From CAWBJP01 sp963789165 (lineage in GTDB: Bacteria; Actinomycetota; Acidimicrobiia; IMCC26256; BP-133), in assembly GCA_963789165.1 (NCBI GenBank), contig CAWBJP010000005.1:1-64000 (forward strand): a DNA stretch of 64,000 bases, in the 5' to 3' direction. Every line of letters starts with the position of its first letter. Positions within the stretch are counted from its first letter, which is position 1. Position numbers and translations under genes: made by a program. Shown here piece by piece: positions 27,134 through 36,504 of this stretch. Under the pieces are notes generated by a model, which ran no database searches, was not told the origin of the DNA, and worked only from the letters and a program-made list of their open reading frames with translations.

Positions 27134-30100
27134 ATGATGCGAAGACTCATCAGCAGCAGCCTGCGGTTCCGCGTCCTCGTGGTGGTGGCCGCCGCCGGCA
27201 TCATGTTCTTCGGTGTCACGCAGGTGCGGAACACGCCCGTGGACGTGTACCCGGAGTTCACACCGCCGTACGTGGAGGTCCAGACCGAAGCCCTCGGCCT
27301 GTCCGCCGCCGAGGTGGAACAGCTGATCACCGTCCCGTTGGAGGCCGACCTCCTCAACGGGGTGGCGTGGCTGGACGACATCCGGTCCGAGTCCGTGCCG
27401 GGGTTGTCGTCGATCACGCTGGTGTTCGAGCCGGGGACGGACCTTTTCCGGGCCCGCCAGATGGTGCAGGAGCGCCTGGCCCAGGCCCACGCCATCCCCA
27501 ACGTGTCCAAGCCGCCCCAGATGCTCCAGCCGGTGTCATCCACCAGCCGGACCATGATGATCGGGCTCTCGTCCAAGACGCTGTCCCTCATCGAGATCTC
27601 GCAGCTGGCCCGCTGGACGATGAAGCCCCGCCTGATGGGCGTGGAGGGCGTGGCCAACGTCTCCACCTTCGGGCACCGGGAGCGCCAGCTGCAGGTCCAG
27701 ATCGACCCCAAGGAGCTGAGCGCCAAGGGCGTGTCTCTCCAGCAGGTGGTGGAGACGACTGGGAACGCCCTGTGGGTCTCGCCCCTCAGCTTCCTGGAGG
27801 CGTCCACTCCGGGCACCGGTGGGTTCATCGAAACGCCCACCCAGCGTCTGGGTGTGCAGCACGTCCAGCCCATCGAGTCGGCCGAGGATCTCTCCAAGGT
27901 GGCCATCGAGGGCACCGAGGGCGCGACACTCCGCCTGGGTGACGTGGCCAACGTGATCGAGGACCACCAGCCGCTCATCGGCGACGCCCGGGTCGACGAC
28001 GGCACCGCCCTCCTGATGGTGGTCGAGCGGCTGCCCGACGCCAACACCGTCGACGTGACCGAAGGTGTGGAGGCCGCTCTGGCCGACCTAGCTCCCGGGC
28101 TCGACGGTCTCAAGATCGACACAGCCATTTACCAGCCGGCGGAATACATCCACCAGGCCACCGGCAATGTCAGCCGGGCGCTGCTCGTCGGGCTCGGCCT
28201 GGCCATCGTGCTCCTCGGCTTCGCCTTCTACCACTGGCGGACCGCTCTGATCAGCGTCGTCACCATCATCGTGTCGCTGACCGCGGCCGGCGCCGTGCTC
28301 TCCCTGCGGGGGACGACGGTCAACTCCATGGTCCTGGCCGGGCTGGCCATCGCCCTCGGCGCGGTGATCGACGACGCCATCACCGGCACCGAGCGCCTGG
28401 CCCGCCGCCTGCGGGAAGCCGGTCCGGACGACCCCACCTCCACCATCGTGGCCGCCGGGGTCGAGGTCCGCAGCGCCATGACCTACGCCACGCTGTTCAT
28501 CCTCCTGCCGGTCCTGCCGGTGTTCTTCATGGGCGACCTGTTCGGCGCCTTCGGCCGGCCGCTGGCGGTGTCGTACGCGCTGGCGCTCGGCGCCTCGATG
28601 GCCACCGCCGTGATCCTCACGCCGGCCCTCGGGCTGCTGCTGCTGGGCAAGACGCCGCTCCCGACGCGCCAGTCGTTCCTCGTCAGCCGTCTGACAGGCC
28701 GCTACGAAGGGTTGCTCTCCCGTCTCCTCAGGACCCGCAAGCCCGCGTTCATCCTGGCCGGCGTGCTGGCCGTGGTGGGCCTGGTAGCCCTGCCCACCCT
28801 GCAGCGATCCGAGCTCCCATCGCTCAAGGAGCGGGATTTCGTCGTCGAGCTGGAATCCAAGCCCGGCACCTCGCTGACCAAGATGACCGAGCTCACGGCG
28901 CAGGCCACCACCGACCTGCGGGCCATCCCCGGGGTGCGCAGCGTCGCCAGCCACACCGGCCGGGCCATCACCAGCGACAAGGTGACGGACGTCAACACGT
29001 CCGAGCTGTGGGTCAGCATCCATCAGCAGGCCGACTACGAGGCCACCGTGGCCGCCATCCACAAGGTGATCGACGGCTATCCCGGACACGACCGTGACGT
29101 GTTCAGCTACCAGCAGGCCCGGGTGAAGGAAGCCAAGGAAGGAGCGGACGACCCGGTGGTGGTTCGGGTCTATGGCCAGGAGCCGAACGCCCTGGCCGAC
29201 AAGGCCAACGAGGTCCGCGACGAGCTGGCCAAGATCGACGGCATGGCCAACCTCAACGTCGAGCTGCCGGTGAACGAGCCCGCCCTGGAGGTCGAGGTCG
29301 ACCTGGTCCGGGCCCAGGAGTTCGGCATCAAGCCCGGTGACGTGCGCCGCCAGGCGGCCACCTTGCTGTCCGGGATCGAGGTCGGCCAGCTGTTCTACGA
29401 CCAGAAGGTGTTCGAGGTCGTGGTTTGGGGGACGCCCGAGACCCGGCAGAACGCGGACGACGTCCGCAACCTTCTGATGGACACGGCCAAGGGCTTGATC
29501 CCGCTGCATCAGATCGCCGACGTGAGCTTGACCGACTCGCCCGACGTCATCGAGCGGGAAGGCGCCTTCCGGCGCATCGACGTCACCGCCAAGGTGTCGG
29601 GACGGAGCCAGAGTGCAGTGCTCTCCGATGTGAAGAAGCGCCTGGAGGCCATCGACTTCCCGCTCGAGTACCGCGCCGAGCTGATCGGTGAGTACCAGGA
29701 CAAGAAGGCCGCCGAGCAGCGCCTGCTGTGGCTGGGTGGCCTCGCCGCCCTCGGGATGCTCCTGCTCCTCCAGGCCTGCTTCGGCCGGTGGCTCCTGGGC
29801 GCGGCCTACTTCCTGACCCTGCCCGTCGCTCTGGTCGGTGGCGTGGTGGCCGCCCACCTCAACGGCGGCACGCTGACCATCGGAGCCGCCGTCGGGCTCC
29901 TCACCGTGCTGGGGCTCGCCGCCCGCAACGGCATCCTGCTCGTCCGCCGTTACCAGCAGCTGGAGCGCCGGGAGCACGAGCCCTTCGGCCTCAACCTGGT
30001 GGTCAGGGGCGCCCGGGAGCGGCTGGCTCCGACGCTGATGACCGCGGCGGCCACCGCCCTGGCCTTCGTTCCCTTCGTGGTGCTGGGCGCCGGGCCGGGC

Positions 30101-30295
30101 ATGGAGATCCTCCATCCCATGGCGGTCGTGATCCTCGGCGGTCTCGTTACCGCCACCCTGGTCAACGTCTTCGTCGTTCCCGCCGTCTACCTCAAGTTCG
30201 GCAACGTCGAGAGCGACACCGAAGTCGATCTCCGCCTGTTCGAAGAGGAACTGGCACCCATTCCACCGGTGAGCGTCACCGTTCCGTCGTCATGA
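27134..30295 (+). CDS. CusA/CzcA-type RND permease (first of tandem pair)
   Basis: The 1053-residue heavy-metal-type RND protein has TM1 (VLVVVAAAGIMFFGVTQV), PVDVYPEFTPPYVEVQTEAL at the first loop, the TM4 charge motif ALGAVIDDAITGTERLARRL, a central hydrophobic block (residues 355-540) and a second periplasmic loop, and TM10-12 near the C-terminus (GLAARNGILLVRRYQQLERR). It would use proton flux to move substrate out of the membrane. Metal-coordinating methionines of CusA are not obvious, so substrate is open. The stop overlaps the start of a second permease. Confidence 0.9.
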   Translation: MMRRLISSSLRFRVLVVVAAAGIMFFGVTQVRNTPVDVYPEFTPPYVEVQTEALGLSAAEVEQLITVPLEADLLNGVAWLDDIRSESVPGLSSITLVFEPGTDLFRARQMVQERLAQAHAIPNVSKPPQMLQPVSSTSRTMMIGLSSKTLSLIEISQLARWTMKPRLMGVEGVANVSTFGHRERQLQVQIDPKELSAKGVSLQQVVETTGNALWVSPLSFLEASTPGTGGFIETPTQRLGVQHVQPIESAEDLSKVAIEGTEGATLRLGDVANVIEDHQPLIGDARVDDGTALLMVVERLPDANTVDVTEGVEAALADLAPGLDGLKIDTAIYQPAEYIHQATGNVSRALLVGLGLAIVLLGFAFYHWRTALISVVTIIVSLTAAGAVLSLRGTTVNSMVLAGLAIALGAVIDDAITGTERLARRLREAGPDDPTSTIVAAGVEVRSAMTYATLFILLPVLPVFFMGDLFGAFGRPLAVSYALALGASMATAVILTPALGLLLLGKTPLPTRQSFLVSRLTGRYEGLLSRLLRTRKPAFILAGVLAVVGLVALPTLQRSELPSLKERDFVVELESKPGTSLTKMTELTAQATTDLRAIPGVRSVASHTGRAITSDKVTDVNTSELWVSIHQQADYEATVAAIHKVIDGYPGHDRDVFSYQQARVKEAKEGADDPVVVRVYGQEPNALADKANEVRDELAKIDGMANLNVELPVNEPALEVEVDLVRAQEFGIKPGDVRRQAATLLSGIEVGQLFYDQKVFEVVVWGTPETRQNADDVRNLLMDTAKGLIPLHQIADVSLTDSPDVIEREGAFRRIDVTAKVSGRSQSAVLSDVKKRLEAIDFPLEYRAELIGEYQDKKAAEQRLLWLGGLAALGMLLLLQACFGRWLLGAAYFLTLPVALVGGVVAAHLNGGTLTIGAAVGLLTVLGLAARNGILLVRRYQQLERREHEPFGLNLVVRGARERLAPTLMTAAATALAFVPFVVLGAGPGMEILHPMAVVILGGLVTATLVNVFVVPAVYLKFGNVESDTEVDLRLFEEELAPIPPVSVTVPSS

Positions 30296-33200
30296 TGCGC
30301 ACGATCGTCGCCGCTTCGCTCAGATTCCGTTATCTCGTCATCGCCCTCGCCGCCGCGCTGATGTTCGTCGGCGTCGGGCAGATCAAGTCGATGCCGGTGG
30401 ACGTCTTTCCCGAGTTCGCCCCACCCACGGTGGAGATCCAGACCCTGGCCATCGGGCTGGCTCCGGCCGAGGTGGAGAACCTCATCACGGTGCCCATGGA
30501 GGAAGTCCTGGCCGGCACCAAGGGCCTCGACGTCATGCGGTCCCGTTCGGTCAACGACCTGTCCCAGATCCGGCTCATCTTCGACCGGGGCGTTGACCTC
30601 ATCGACTCCCGCCAACTCGTCCAGGAACGCCTCGACCTGGTGGCCCCGCATCTGCCCACCTGGGCGGCCCCGCCGGTCATGCTCCAGCCGCTATCGGCCA
30701 CCAGTCGGGCCATGAAGATCGGGATCCACTCCAAGGATCTGAACGTGATGCAGCAGTCGATGATCGCCTACTGGACGATCCGGCAGCGGCTGCTGCAGGT
30801 GCCCGGCGTGGCCAACGCCCCCATCTGGGGCGAGAGGATCCAGATGCTGTCCGTGCAGGCCGACCGGGACCGTATGTCGGCCCACGGGGTCTCGCTGAAC
30901 ACGGTGATGGAGACCACCGCCGAGGCCCTGGAGGCAGGGCTGCTCCAGTTCAACGAAGGCAACTTCATCGGGACCGGCGGGTTCGTTGACACCGCCGAGA
31001 AGCGGATGAACATCCGTCACCGGCTGCCCATCGAAACCACGGAGGACCTGGCCGCCGTTCCCATCACCGAAGGGCGTGAAGGCCTACCGCCGCTGCGCAT
31101 CGGCGACGTGGCTGATGTGGTGGAGACCCACCCGCCCATGGTGGGTGACGCCGTCATCAACGGCGGCCCCGGGCTCATGCTCATCGTGGAAAAGCTGCCC
31201 TGGGCCAACACCCTCGACGTGACCCGCGGGGTGGAGGAGGCCATCCAGTCCATGAAGCCGGGCCTGTCCGGTCTGGAGATCGACACCACCATCTTCCGGC
31301 CGGCGACCTTCATCGAGACCTCACTCAAGAACCTGAGTAACGCCCTGCTGCTGGGCTGCCTGCTCATGATCGTCATGCTGTTCTTCTTCCTGTGGGAGTG
31401 GCGGGTAGCGCTCATCAGCGTCATCGCCATCCCGATGTCGCTGGTGGCCGCCGCCCTGGTCCTGGCCTGGCGGGGTACCACGATCAACACGATGATCCTG
31501 GCCGGCATGGCCATCGCCTTGGGCGACGTCGTCGACGACGCCATCATCGACATCGAGAACGTCGTTCGCCGGTTGCGACAACATCGCAAGGAAGGAGGCA
31601 CCCGGTCGACGGCGGGCGTGATCCTGTCCGCCTCGATGGAGGTGCGGGGTGCCATCGTCTACGCCACCCTGCTCGAGGTCGTGGCCGTGGTGCCGATCTT
31701 CTTCCTGGAAGGGCTGTCGGGAGCGTTCTTCCGTCCGCTGGTCTTCTCCTACGCCATCGCTCTCATGGTCTCCATGGGTGTCGCCCTCACACTGACGCCG
31801 GCCCTGGCGCTCATCGTGTTGCGCAAGGCGCCGCTGGAGCGTCGGGAGTCGCCTCTCGCCGTGATCCTCCAGCGGGGATACTCCTGGCTTCTGGCCAGGA
31901 TCATCCGGCGGCCCCGCTACGCCTTCGCCGGCGTCACCGCCATGGCGCTCGTCGCCCTCTCCGTGGTGCCCAGCCTGGGCCAGTCGCTCCTGCCCGACTT
32001 CAAGGAGCGCGACTTCCTCATGCACTTCCTCACCAAGCCGGGGACGTCGCTGGAGGAAGAGGTCCGGATCACCACGGCGTCGGCCAAGGAGCTGGAGAAG
32101 ATTCCCGGGATCCGCAACTTCGGCGCTCACATCGGCCAGGCCTACCAGTCGGACGAGCCGGTGGGTCCGGAGTTCGGGGAGAACTGGGTCAGCGTCGATC
32201 CCAAGGCCGACTACGACCAGACCCGCGACGCTGTCCAGGCGGTCATGGACGATTACCCCGGGCTCATCACCGACGTCCAGACCTACCTGAAGGAGAGGAT
32301 CCGGGAGGTGCTGGCCGGCTCCAGCCATGCCATCGTCATCCGGATCTCCGGCCCCGAACTCGATGTCCTTCGGGAGAAGGCCGCAGAGTTGAGCGCGGCC
32401 CTGGCCGGCATCCCCGGCATCCTCGAACCGCACGTGGAGAACCAGTCGATCATGCCGCAGGTGCAGGTGAAGGTCGACCTCGCCGCGGCCGAGCGCTACG
32501 GACTCAAGCCCGGCGACGTCAGGCGGGCGGCCTCAACCCTGGTCAACGGAGAGGAGGTGGGCGACATCTTCCGGGAGGGGAAGGCATACGACATCCCCGT
32601 GTGGAGCCCGTCGGACAAGCGCGACAGTTTCAACGATCTCCGCAACCTGAAACTGGACACGCCCAGCGGCGAGCTCGTCAGCCTGGCCGATGTCGCCTCC
32701 GTCGACCTGAAGCCGTCGCCCAACGTGGTCAAGCACGAGGACCTCTTCCGCAAGATCGACGTCGACGCCGACGTCAAGGGGCGGGACCTGGGTTCGGTGG
32801 TGGCCGACGTCGAGACCGCCCTGGCCAAGGTGGACCTCCCACGGGAGTACCACGCCGTGATGCTGGGCGAGTACCAGGAGCGGCAGGCAGCCAACCGGCG
32901 GCTGCTCAGCCTGGCCATCGTGGCCGCCATCGGCATCTTCTTCCTGCTCCAGGCGTCTTTCCTCAGCTTCCGGCTCGCCCTGGTGTCGTTCCTCACCCTG
33001 CCCATGGCCCTGGTGGGAGGGGCATTCGCCGCCTATCTGGGTGACGGGGTGATCTCCCTCGGCAGCATGGTCGGCTTCCTGACTGTGATCGGGATCGTGG
33101 CCCGGAACGGCATCATGCTCATCAGCCACTACCAACATCTCGAGAACGAGGAAGGCGTGCCCTTCGGACCGGAGCTGGCCCTTCAGGGCGCTAAGGAGCG

Positions 33201-33432
33201 GCTGGTGCCGATCATGATGACGGTGCTCACCACGGGACTGGCCCTGGTTCCGCTGATCATCGCCGGATCGATCCCCGGCCAGGAGATCGAGCATCCGATG
33301 GCCGTCGTCATCCTGGGCGGCCTGCTGGCCTCCACCTTCATCAATCTGTTCGTGGTGCCTTCTCTGTACCTGCGTTTCGCCAAGAGCCGGCGATCAGGCT
33401 CGGGCCAGCTCGACCAGCTCGGTGCTACCTGA
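30292..33432 (+). CDS. CusA/CzcA-type RND permease (second of tandem pair)
   Basis: ATG at 30292 overlaps the preceding stop. The 1046 residues parallel the first permease: PVDVFPEFAPPTVEIQTLAI, ALGDVVDDAIIDIENVVRRL, LLPDFKERDFLMHFLTKPGT and GIVARNGIMLISHYQHLENE. Overall similarity is clear but moderate, so this is an old duplication. Coupled translation of two non-identical permeases suggests a heteromeric pump, as in MdtB-MdtC; that is inference. The 3-prime end overlaps the convergent gene at 33394 by 39 bp. Confidence 0.9.
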   Translation: MMRTIVAASLRFRYLVIALAAALMFVGVGQIKSMPVDVFPEFAPPTVEIQTLAIGLAPAEVENLITVPMEEVLAGTKGLDVMRSRSVNDLSQIRLIFDRGVDLIDSRQLVQERLDLVAPHLPTWAAPPVMLQPLSATSRAMKIGIHSKDLNVMQQSMIAYWTIRQRLLQVPGVANAPIWGERIQMLSVQADRDRMSAHGVSLNTVMETTAEALEAGLLQFNEGNFIGTGGFVDTAEKRMNIRHRLPIETTEDLAAVPITEGREGLPPLRIGDVADVVETHPPMVGDAVINGGPGLMLIVEKLPWANTLDVTRGVEEAIQSMKPGLSGLEIDTTIFRPATFIETSLKNLSNALLLGCLLMIVMLFFFLWEWRVALISVIAIPMSLVAAALVLAWRGTTINTMILAGMAIALGDVVDDAIIDIENVVRRLRQHRKEGGTRSTAGVILSASMEVRGAIVYATLLEVVAVVPIFFLEGLSGAFFRPLVFSYAIALMVSMGVALTLTPALALIVLRKAPLERRESPLAVILQRGYSWLLARIIRRPRYAFAGVTAMALVALSVVPSLGQSLLPDFKERDFLMHFLTKPGTSLEEEVRITTASAKELEKIPGIRNFGAHIGQAYQSDEPVGPEFGENWVSVDPKADYDQTRDAVQAVMDDYPGLITDVQTYLKERIREVLAGSSHAIVIRISGPELDVLREKAAELSAALAGIPGILEPHVENQSIMPQVQVKVDLAAAERYGLKPGDVRRAASTLVNGEEVGDIFREGKAYDIPVWSPSDKRDSFNDLRNLKLDTPSGELVSLADVASVDLKPSPNVVKHEDLFRKIDVDADVKGRDLGSVVADVETALAKVDLPREYHAVMLGEYQERQAANRRLLSLAIVAAIGIFFLLQASFLSFRLALVSFLTLPMALVGGAFAAYLGDGVISLGSMVGFLTVIGIVARNGIMLISHYQHLENEEGVPFGPELALQGAKERLVPIMMTVLTTGLALVPLIIAGSIPGQEIEHPMAVVILGGLLASTFINLFVVPSLYLRFAKSRRSGSGQLDQLGAT

Positions 33433-34119
33433 TCCGCCCGCCACCGTCACCTCCAGGATCAGGCCTACCCCCGGCGCGTAGTAGCCGTGCCGGACGACGC
33501 CGGGCTCGAGTGGGCTCGATTGCCTGGTCATGAGCACGCCGTCGTAGTTTCCGAGCTCTCCGACCGCTCGCTCGTCGAGGCTGAGCACCTCGCCTTCTTC
33601 CTCCGTGCTCTGTCGGTACCGGTCGCCCACCCGGGCCTGGGCCTTCATGACCAGCCCGGGCTGGGCGCCGTCCACGCCGGCCTCCCAACTCTCCGCTCCG
33701 CTGATCGAGCGGCCGGATGCGGCGTACTCATAGGTGTTCTCGCCAAAGGACCAGACGTTCCCTTCCCGGTCCTGGGCGTACCAGCCGAAGGAGTCTTCGA
33801 CCACCTTCCCGGCCACGCTCGTGACGTCGTGGACGACGACGCAGCTGACACCCATGACCTGTCGGGTGACCGCCGTGACGTCCACCACCGTGCGCCGTGC
33901 CTCACCATCCCTGGTACCTATGTAGACCCGGCGGGTCCCGGTGCGCAGGGGGAACAACGGGTTGTCGATCTCGGTCGTGAAGGCCGCCGGGTCCACCAGT
34001 GCCGTGTAGGCGTCGGCGTGCCGGACGGGGCGCTCGCGTCCCCCAGGCCCGATCGGACCTCCGGTCATGATCACGACCACGAACCCGACCACCAGGGGCA
34101 CACGCCAGCGACGATCCAC
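33394..34119 (-). CDS. Secreted protein of unknown function beside the two-component system
   Basis: GTG at 34119 follows GGGAGGTG by three bases and is preferred over the longer frame to 34200. One N-terminal hydrophobic segment (VPLVVGFVVVIMTGG) precedes about 210 extracytoplasmic residues: PLFPLRTGTRRVYIGTRDGE, VVDVTAVTRQVMGVSCVVVH, DSFGWYAQDREGNVWSFGE, GYYAPGVGLILEVTV. I recognise this as a conserved bacterial secreted family without assigned function. Two CTGAAG boxes 11 bp apart upstream suggest control by the neighbouring response regulator. Confidence 0.7.
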   Translation of the reverse strand: MDRRWRVPLVVGFVVVIMTGGPIGPGGRERPVRHADAYTALVDPAAFTTEIDNPLFPLRTGTRRVYIGTRDGEARRTVVDVTAVTRQVMGVSCVVVHDVTSVAGKVVEDSFGWYAQDREGNVWSFGENTYEYAASGRSISGAESWEAGVDGAQPGLVMKAQARVGDRYRQSTEEEGEVLSLDERAVGELGNYDGVLMTRQSSPLEPGVVRHGYYAPGVGLILEVTVAGGSGSTELVELARA

Positions 34120-34163
34120 GATCTCACCTCCCACCTGTCGTACCCCGACCGTAGTGATTTGCT

Positions 34164-34253
34164 CTGAAGCTGCCCTGAAGTTGGAGCCGCACTCCGGCAT
34201 TTGTTCAGCGTGACTTCAGCGGGGGTTCAGCCCGGCTTCAGGGCCGGCTTCAG
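34164..34253. promoter_or_regulatory. Array of 11-bp-spaced TTCAG repeats between divergent genes
   Basis: On the + strand TTCAG starts at 34204, 34215, 34226, 34237 and 34249 (steps 11, 11, 11, 12). In the opposite orientation CTGAAG starts at 34164 and 34175 (step 11). Tandem half-sites once per helical turn are how PhoB/OmpR-family regulators bind. The array ends 30 bases before the response-regulator start and faces both that gene and the divergent secreted-protein gene. Confidence 0.75.
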
Positions 34254-34283
34254 TCGCGAGCGGAGGCAGGGCACACTTGAGAC

Positions 34284-34962
34284 GTGCGGATTCTCGTTGT
34301 GGAAGACGATGAGCAACTGGCTCGCTCCATCAAGAGGGGCCTGGAAGCGGAGGGTTTCACGGCCGAACTTGCCCACGACGGAACCGACGGGCTGTGGCGG
34401 GCCACCGAGGAGGAGTACGACGCCATCGTCCTCGACATCATGCTCCCCGGCCTGAACGGCTACCGGGTCTGCGCCGCGTTGCGGGCGGCCGGGAACTGGA
34501 CACCCATCCTGATGCTCACGGCCAAAGACGGAGAGCTGGATGAGGCGGAGGCGCTCGACACCGGAGCCGACGACTACCTCTCCAAGCCGTTCTCCTACGT
34601 CGTGTTGGTCGCCCACCTCCGAGCTCTTCTCCGGCGGGGCCGGCGTGAGCGTCCCGCCGTCCTCCAGGTCGGTGACCTTCGGCTCGACCCGGCCGCGCAC
34701 CGGGTGTGGCGGGCCGACACCGAGGTGAGGCTCACCCCGCGTCGAGTTCTCCGTCCTCGAGTTCTTGATGTGGCGAGCCGGCGAGACGCTGTCCAAGAGC
34801 GACGTCCTCGACCACGTCTGGGGCGACGACTTCGACGGTGACCCCAACATCGTCGAGGTCTACATCGGTCACCTGCGCAAGAAGATCGACGAGCCCTTTG
34901 GTCGGCGGGCCATCCAGACCGTCCGGCTCGTCGGCTACCGGCTGGACCCTGATGGCGGTTGA
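34284..34962 (+). CDS. OmpR-family response regulator (frameshifted)
   Basis: GTG at 34284. The receiver domain shows acidic pocket ED-D (residues 7-9), phosphoacceptor D51 in IVLDIMLPG, T79 and K101 in YLSKPF. The winged-helix domain is split by an extra base near 34742 (LTPR followed in the next frame by EFSVLEFLMWRAGETLSKSD). It continues as VLDHVWGDDFDGDPNIVEVY and IGHLRKKIDEPFG, ending RLVGYRLDPDGG. It overlaps the sensor kinase gene by 11 bp and probably binds the TTCAG array just upstream. Confidence 0.9.
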
Positions 34963-36325
34963 GCGCCGGCCTCGGTGGCGGCGCCTCGCCACGGTGCGAG
35001 GCCGGACCACGGTGGCCGCCACCGTCATCGTCGGCTTCGCCCTCGCCCTGGCCGCCGTGACCCTTCTGGCCCTGCTGCGCCGCTCGCTGGTGGATCAGCT
35101 GGACGACGCGGCCCGGTTCCGGGCCGAGGACATCGCCGCCCTGGCCCGGCAGGACGATCTGCCCGCCACACTGGCGGGCGACGACGACTTCATCACCCAG
35201 GTGGTGGACGACACCGGGCGGGTCGTGGCCGCCACGGCCGGCCTGGATCTCGAAGGGCCGGTCGCGGACTTCCGGCCTTCCGGCACGGAGGCCGAGGCCC
35301 GCACCTTCGACGAGCTGCCGGTGGGCGACCCGGAGAGCCACGGGTTCCGTGTCATTGCCCTGCGGCTGTCCTCTGCGGCGGGCCCGCTGACGGTCTACGT
35401 GGCCTCCAGCCTGGAGGACGTCAACACAGCCATCGCCCTCCTGCGGGGCGACATGGCCGTCGGGGCGCCCGTGCTGATCGTCGTGGTGGCGCTCACGGCC
35501 TGGCTCGTCATCGGTCGGGGCCTCCGGCCCGTCGAAGCCATCCGGGCCGAGGTGGCGGACATCTCGGACCGTTCCCTCGACCGGCGGGTCCCGGTCCCGT
35601 CGACCGACGACGAGATCAGCCGCCTGGCGGGGACCATGAACACGATGCTCGACCGGCTGCACGCCGCCTCCGAACGTCAGCGACGTTTCGTGGCCGACGC
35701 CTCCCACGAGCTTCAGACCCCGCTGGCGGCGGCCAGGACGGAGCTGGAGGTTGCCGTTACCCACCCCGAAGGCACCGACTGGAAGCAGACCGCCACCGAC
35801 TTGCTGGCCGCCAACCGCCGGATGGAGCGGCTCGTCCGCGATCTCCTGTTCCTGGCCCGGACGGACGACACCGCCCCCCGCCCGCCCGGCGTCGCCGTCG
35901 ACCTCGACGACATCGTCCTCTCCGAGGCGGCCGCCCTGCGCAGCCACGGACACGTCCACGTCGACACCACCCGCGTCTCCGCCGCCGCCGTCCTGGGCCG
36001 CCGCGACGAGTTGACCCGGGCCGTCCGCAATCTCCTCGACAATGCCGAGCGCCACGCCTCGTCCGGAGTCGCCCTCGAGCTGGCCAGCGATGATCACCGC
36101 GTCACGTTCGTCGTCCATGACGACGGTCCCGGTATTCCGCCCGGGGACCGCCACCGAATCTTCGAACGGTTCACCCGGCTCGACGACTCCCGTAGCCGCC
36201 AGCGTGGTGGCACCGGCCTCGGGCTCGCCATCACCAAAGAGATCGTCGAGGCCCACGGTGGCACGATCGCCGTGAGCGACGCCTCCGAGGGCGCCCGTTT
36301 CGTCGTCCACCTGCCTCCCGCCTGA
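34952..36325 (+). CDS. Sensor histidine kinase
   Basis: The 457-residue kinase has TM1 at about residues 20-43, an extracytoplasmic sensor of about 120 residues, TM2 (VGAPVLIVVVALTAWLVIG), a HAMP domain, the HisKA motif FVADASHELQTPLAAARTEL with H252, the N box LTRAVRNLLDNAERHAS, G1 DDGPGIPPGDRHRIFERFTR and G2 GGTGLGLAITKEIVEAHGG. It should phosphorylate the regulator encoded just upstream. The MprB/TcrY-like arrangement is typical of actinobacteria; the signal is unknown. Confidence 0.93.
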   Translation: MAVERRPRWRRLATVRGRTTVAATVIVGFALALAAVTLLALLRRSLVDQLDDAARFRAEDIAALARQDDLPATLAGDDDFITQVVDDTGRVVAATAGLDLEGPVADFRPSGTEAEARTFDELPVGDPESHGFRVIALRLSSAAGPLTVYVASSLEDVNTAIALLRGDMAVGAPVLIVVVALTAWLVIGRGLRPVEAIRAEVADISDRSLDRRVPVPSTDDEISRLAGTMNTMLDRLHAASERQRRFVADASHELQTPLAAARTELEVAVTHPEGTDWKQTATDLLAANRRMERLVRDLLFLARTDDTAPRPPGVAVDLDDIVLSEAAALRSHGHVHVDTTRVSAAAVLGRRDELTRAVRNLLDNAERHASSGVALELASDDHRVTFVVHDDGPGIPPGDRHRIFERFTRLDDSRSRQRGGTGLGLAITKEIVEAHGGTIAVSDASEGARFVVHLPPA

Positions 36326-36421
36326 ACCGCCGAACCCGAGGCAAGCGCGGCGGGGAAGTCAAAGGCGCAGTGAAAGAGACGGGTGGGTGGCGAGCGCGGG
36401 AAGCCGTCCACTCCTCGAACA

Positions 36422-36466
36422 TTTGGTGACGGATTTCGCCACCTGTCGGACAAATATGTCACCAAA
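36422..36466. terminator. Inverted repeat between convergent kinase and sortase genes
   Basis: TTTGGTGAC (36422-36430) and GTCACCAAA (36458-36466) are exact 9-bp inverted repeats separated by 27 bases, followed by further A residues. The position between two convergent genes suits a bidirectional terminator, though the long spacer would also fit a regulator site. Confidence 0.45.
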
Positions 36467-36504
36467 AACCCTCGCGGCCCAGGGGCTGGGTCACCCGGGC
36501 GGCG

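Noticed and set aside
28088..30115. Very long reverse-strand open frame
   Set aside because: It lies wholly antisense to a clear RND permease and has the low-complexity composition expected from GC-rich codon bias. The same applies to 218-1099, 2690-4369, 12569-14032 and 19078-21483.
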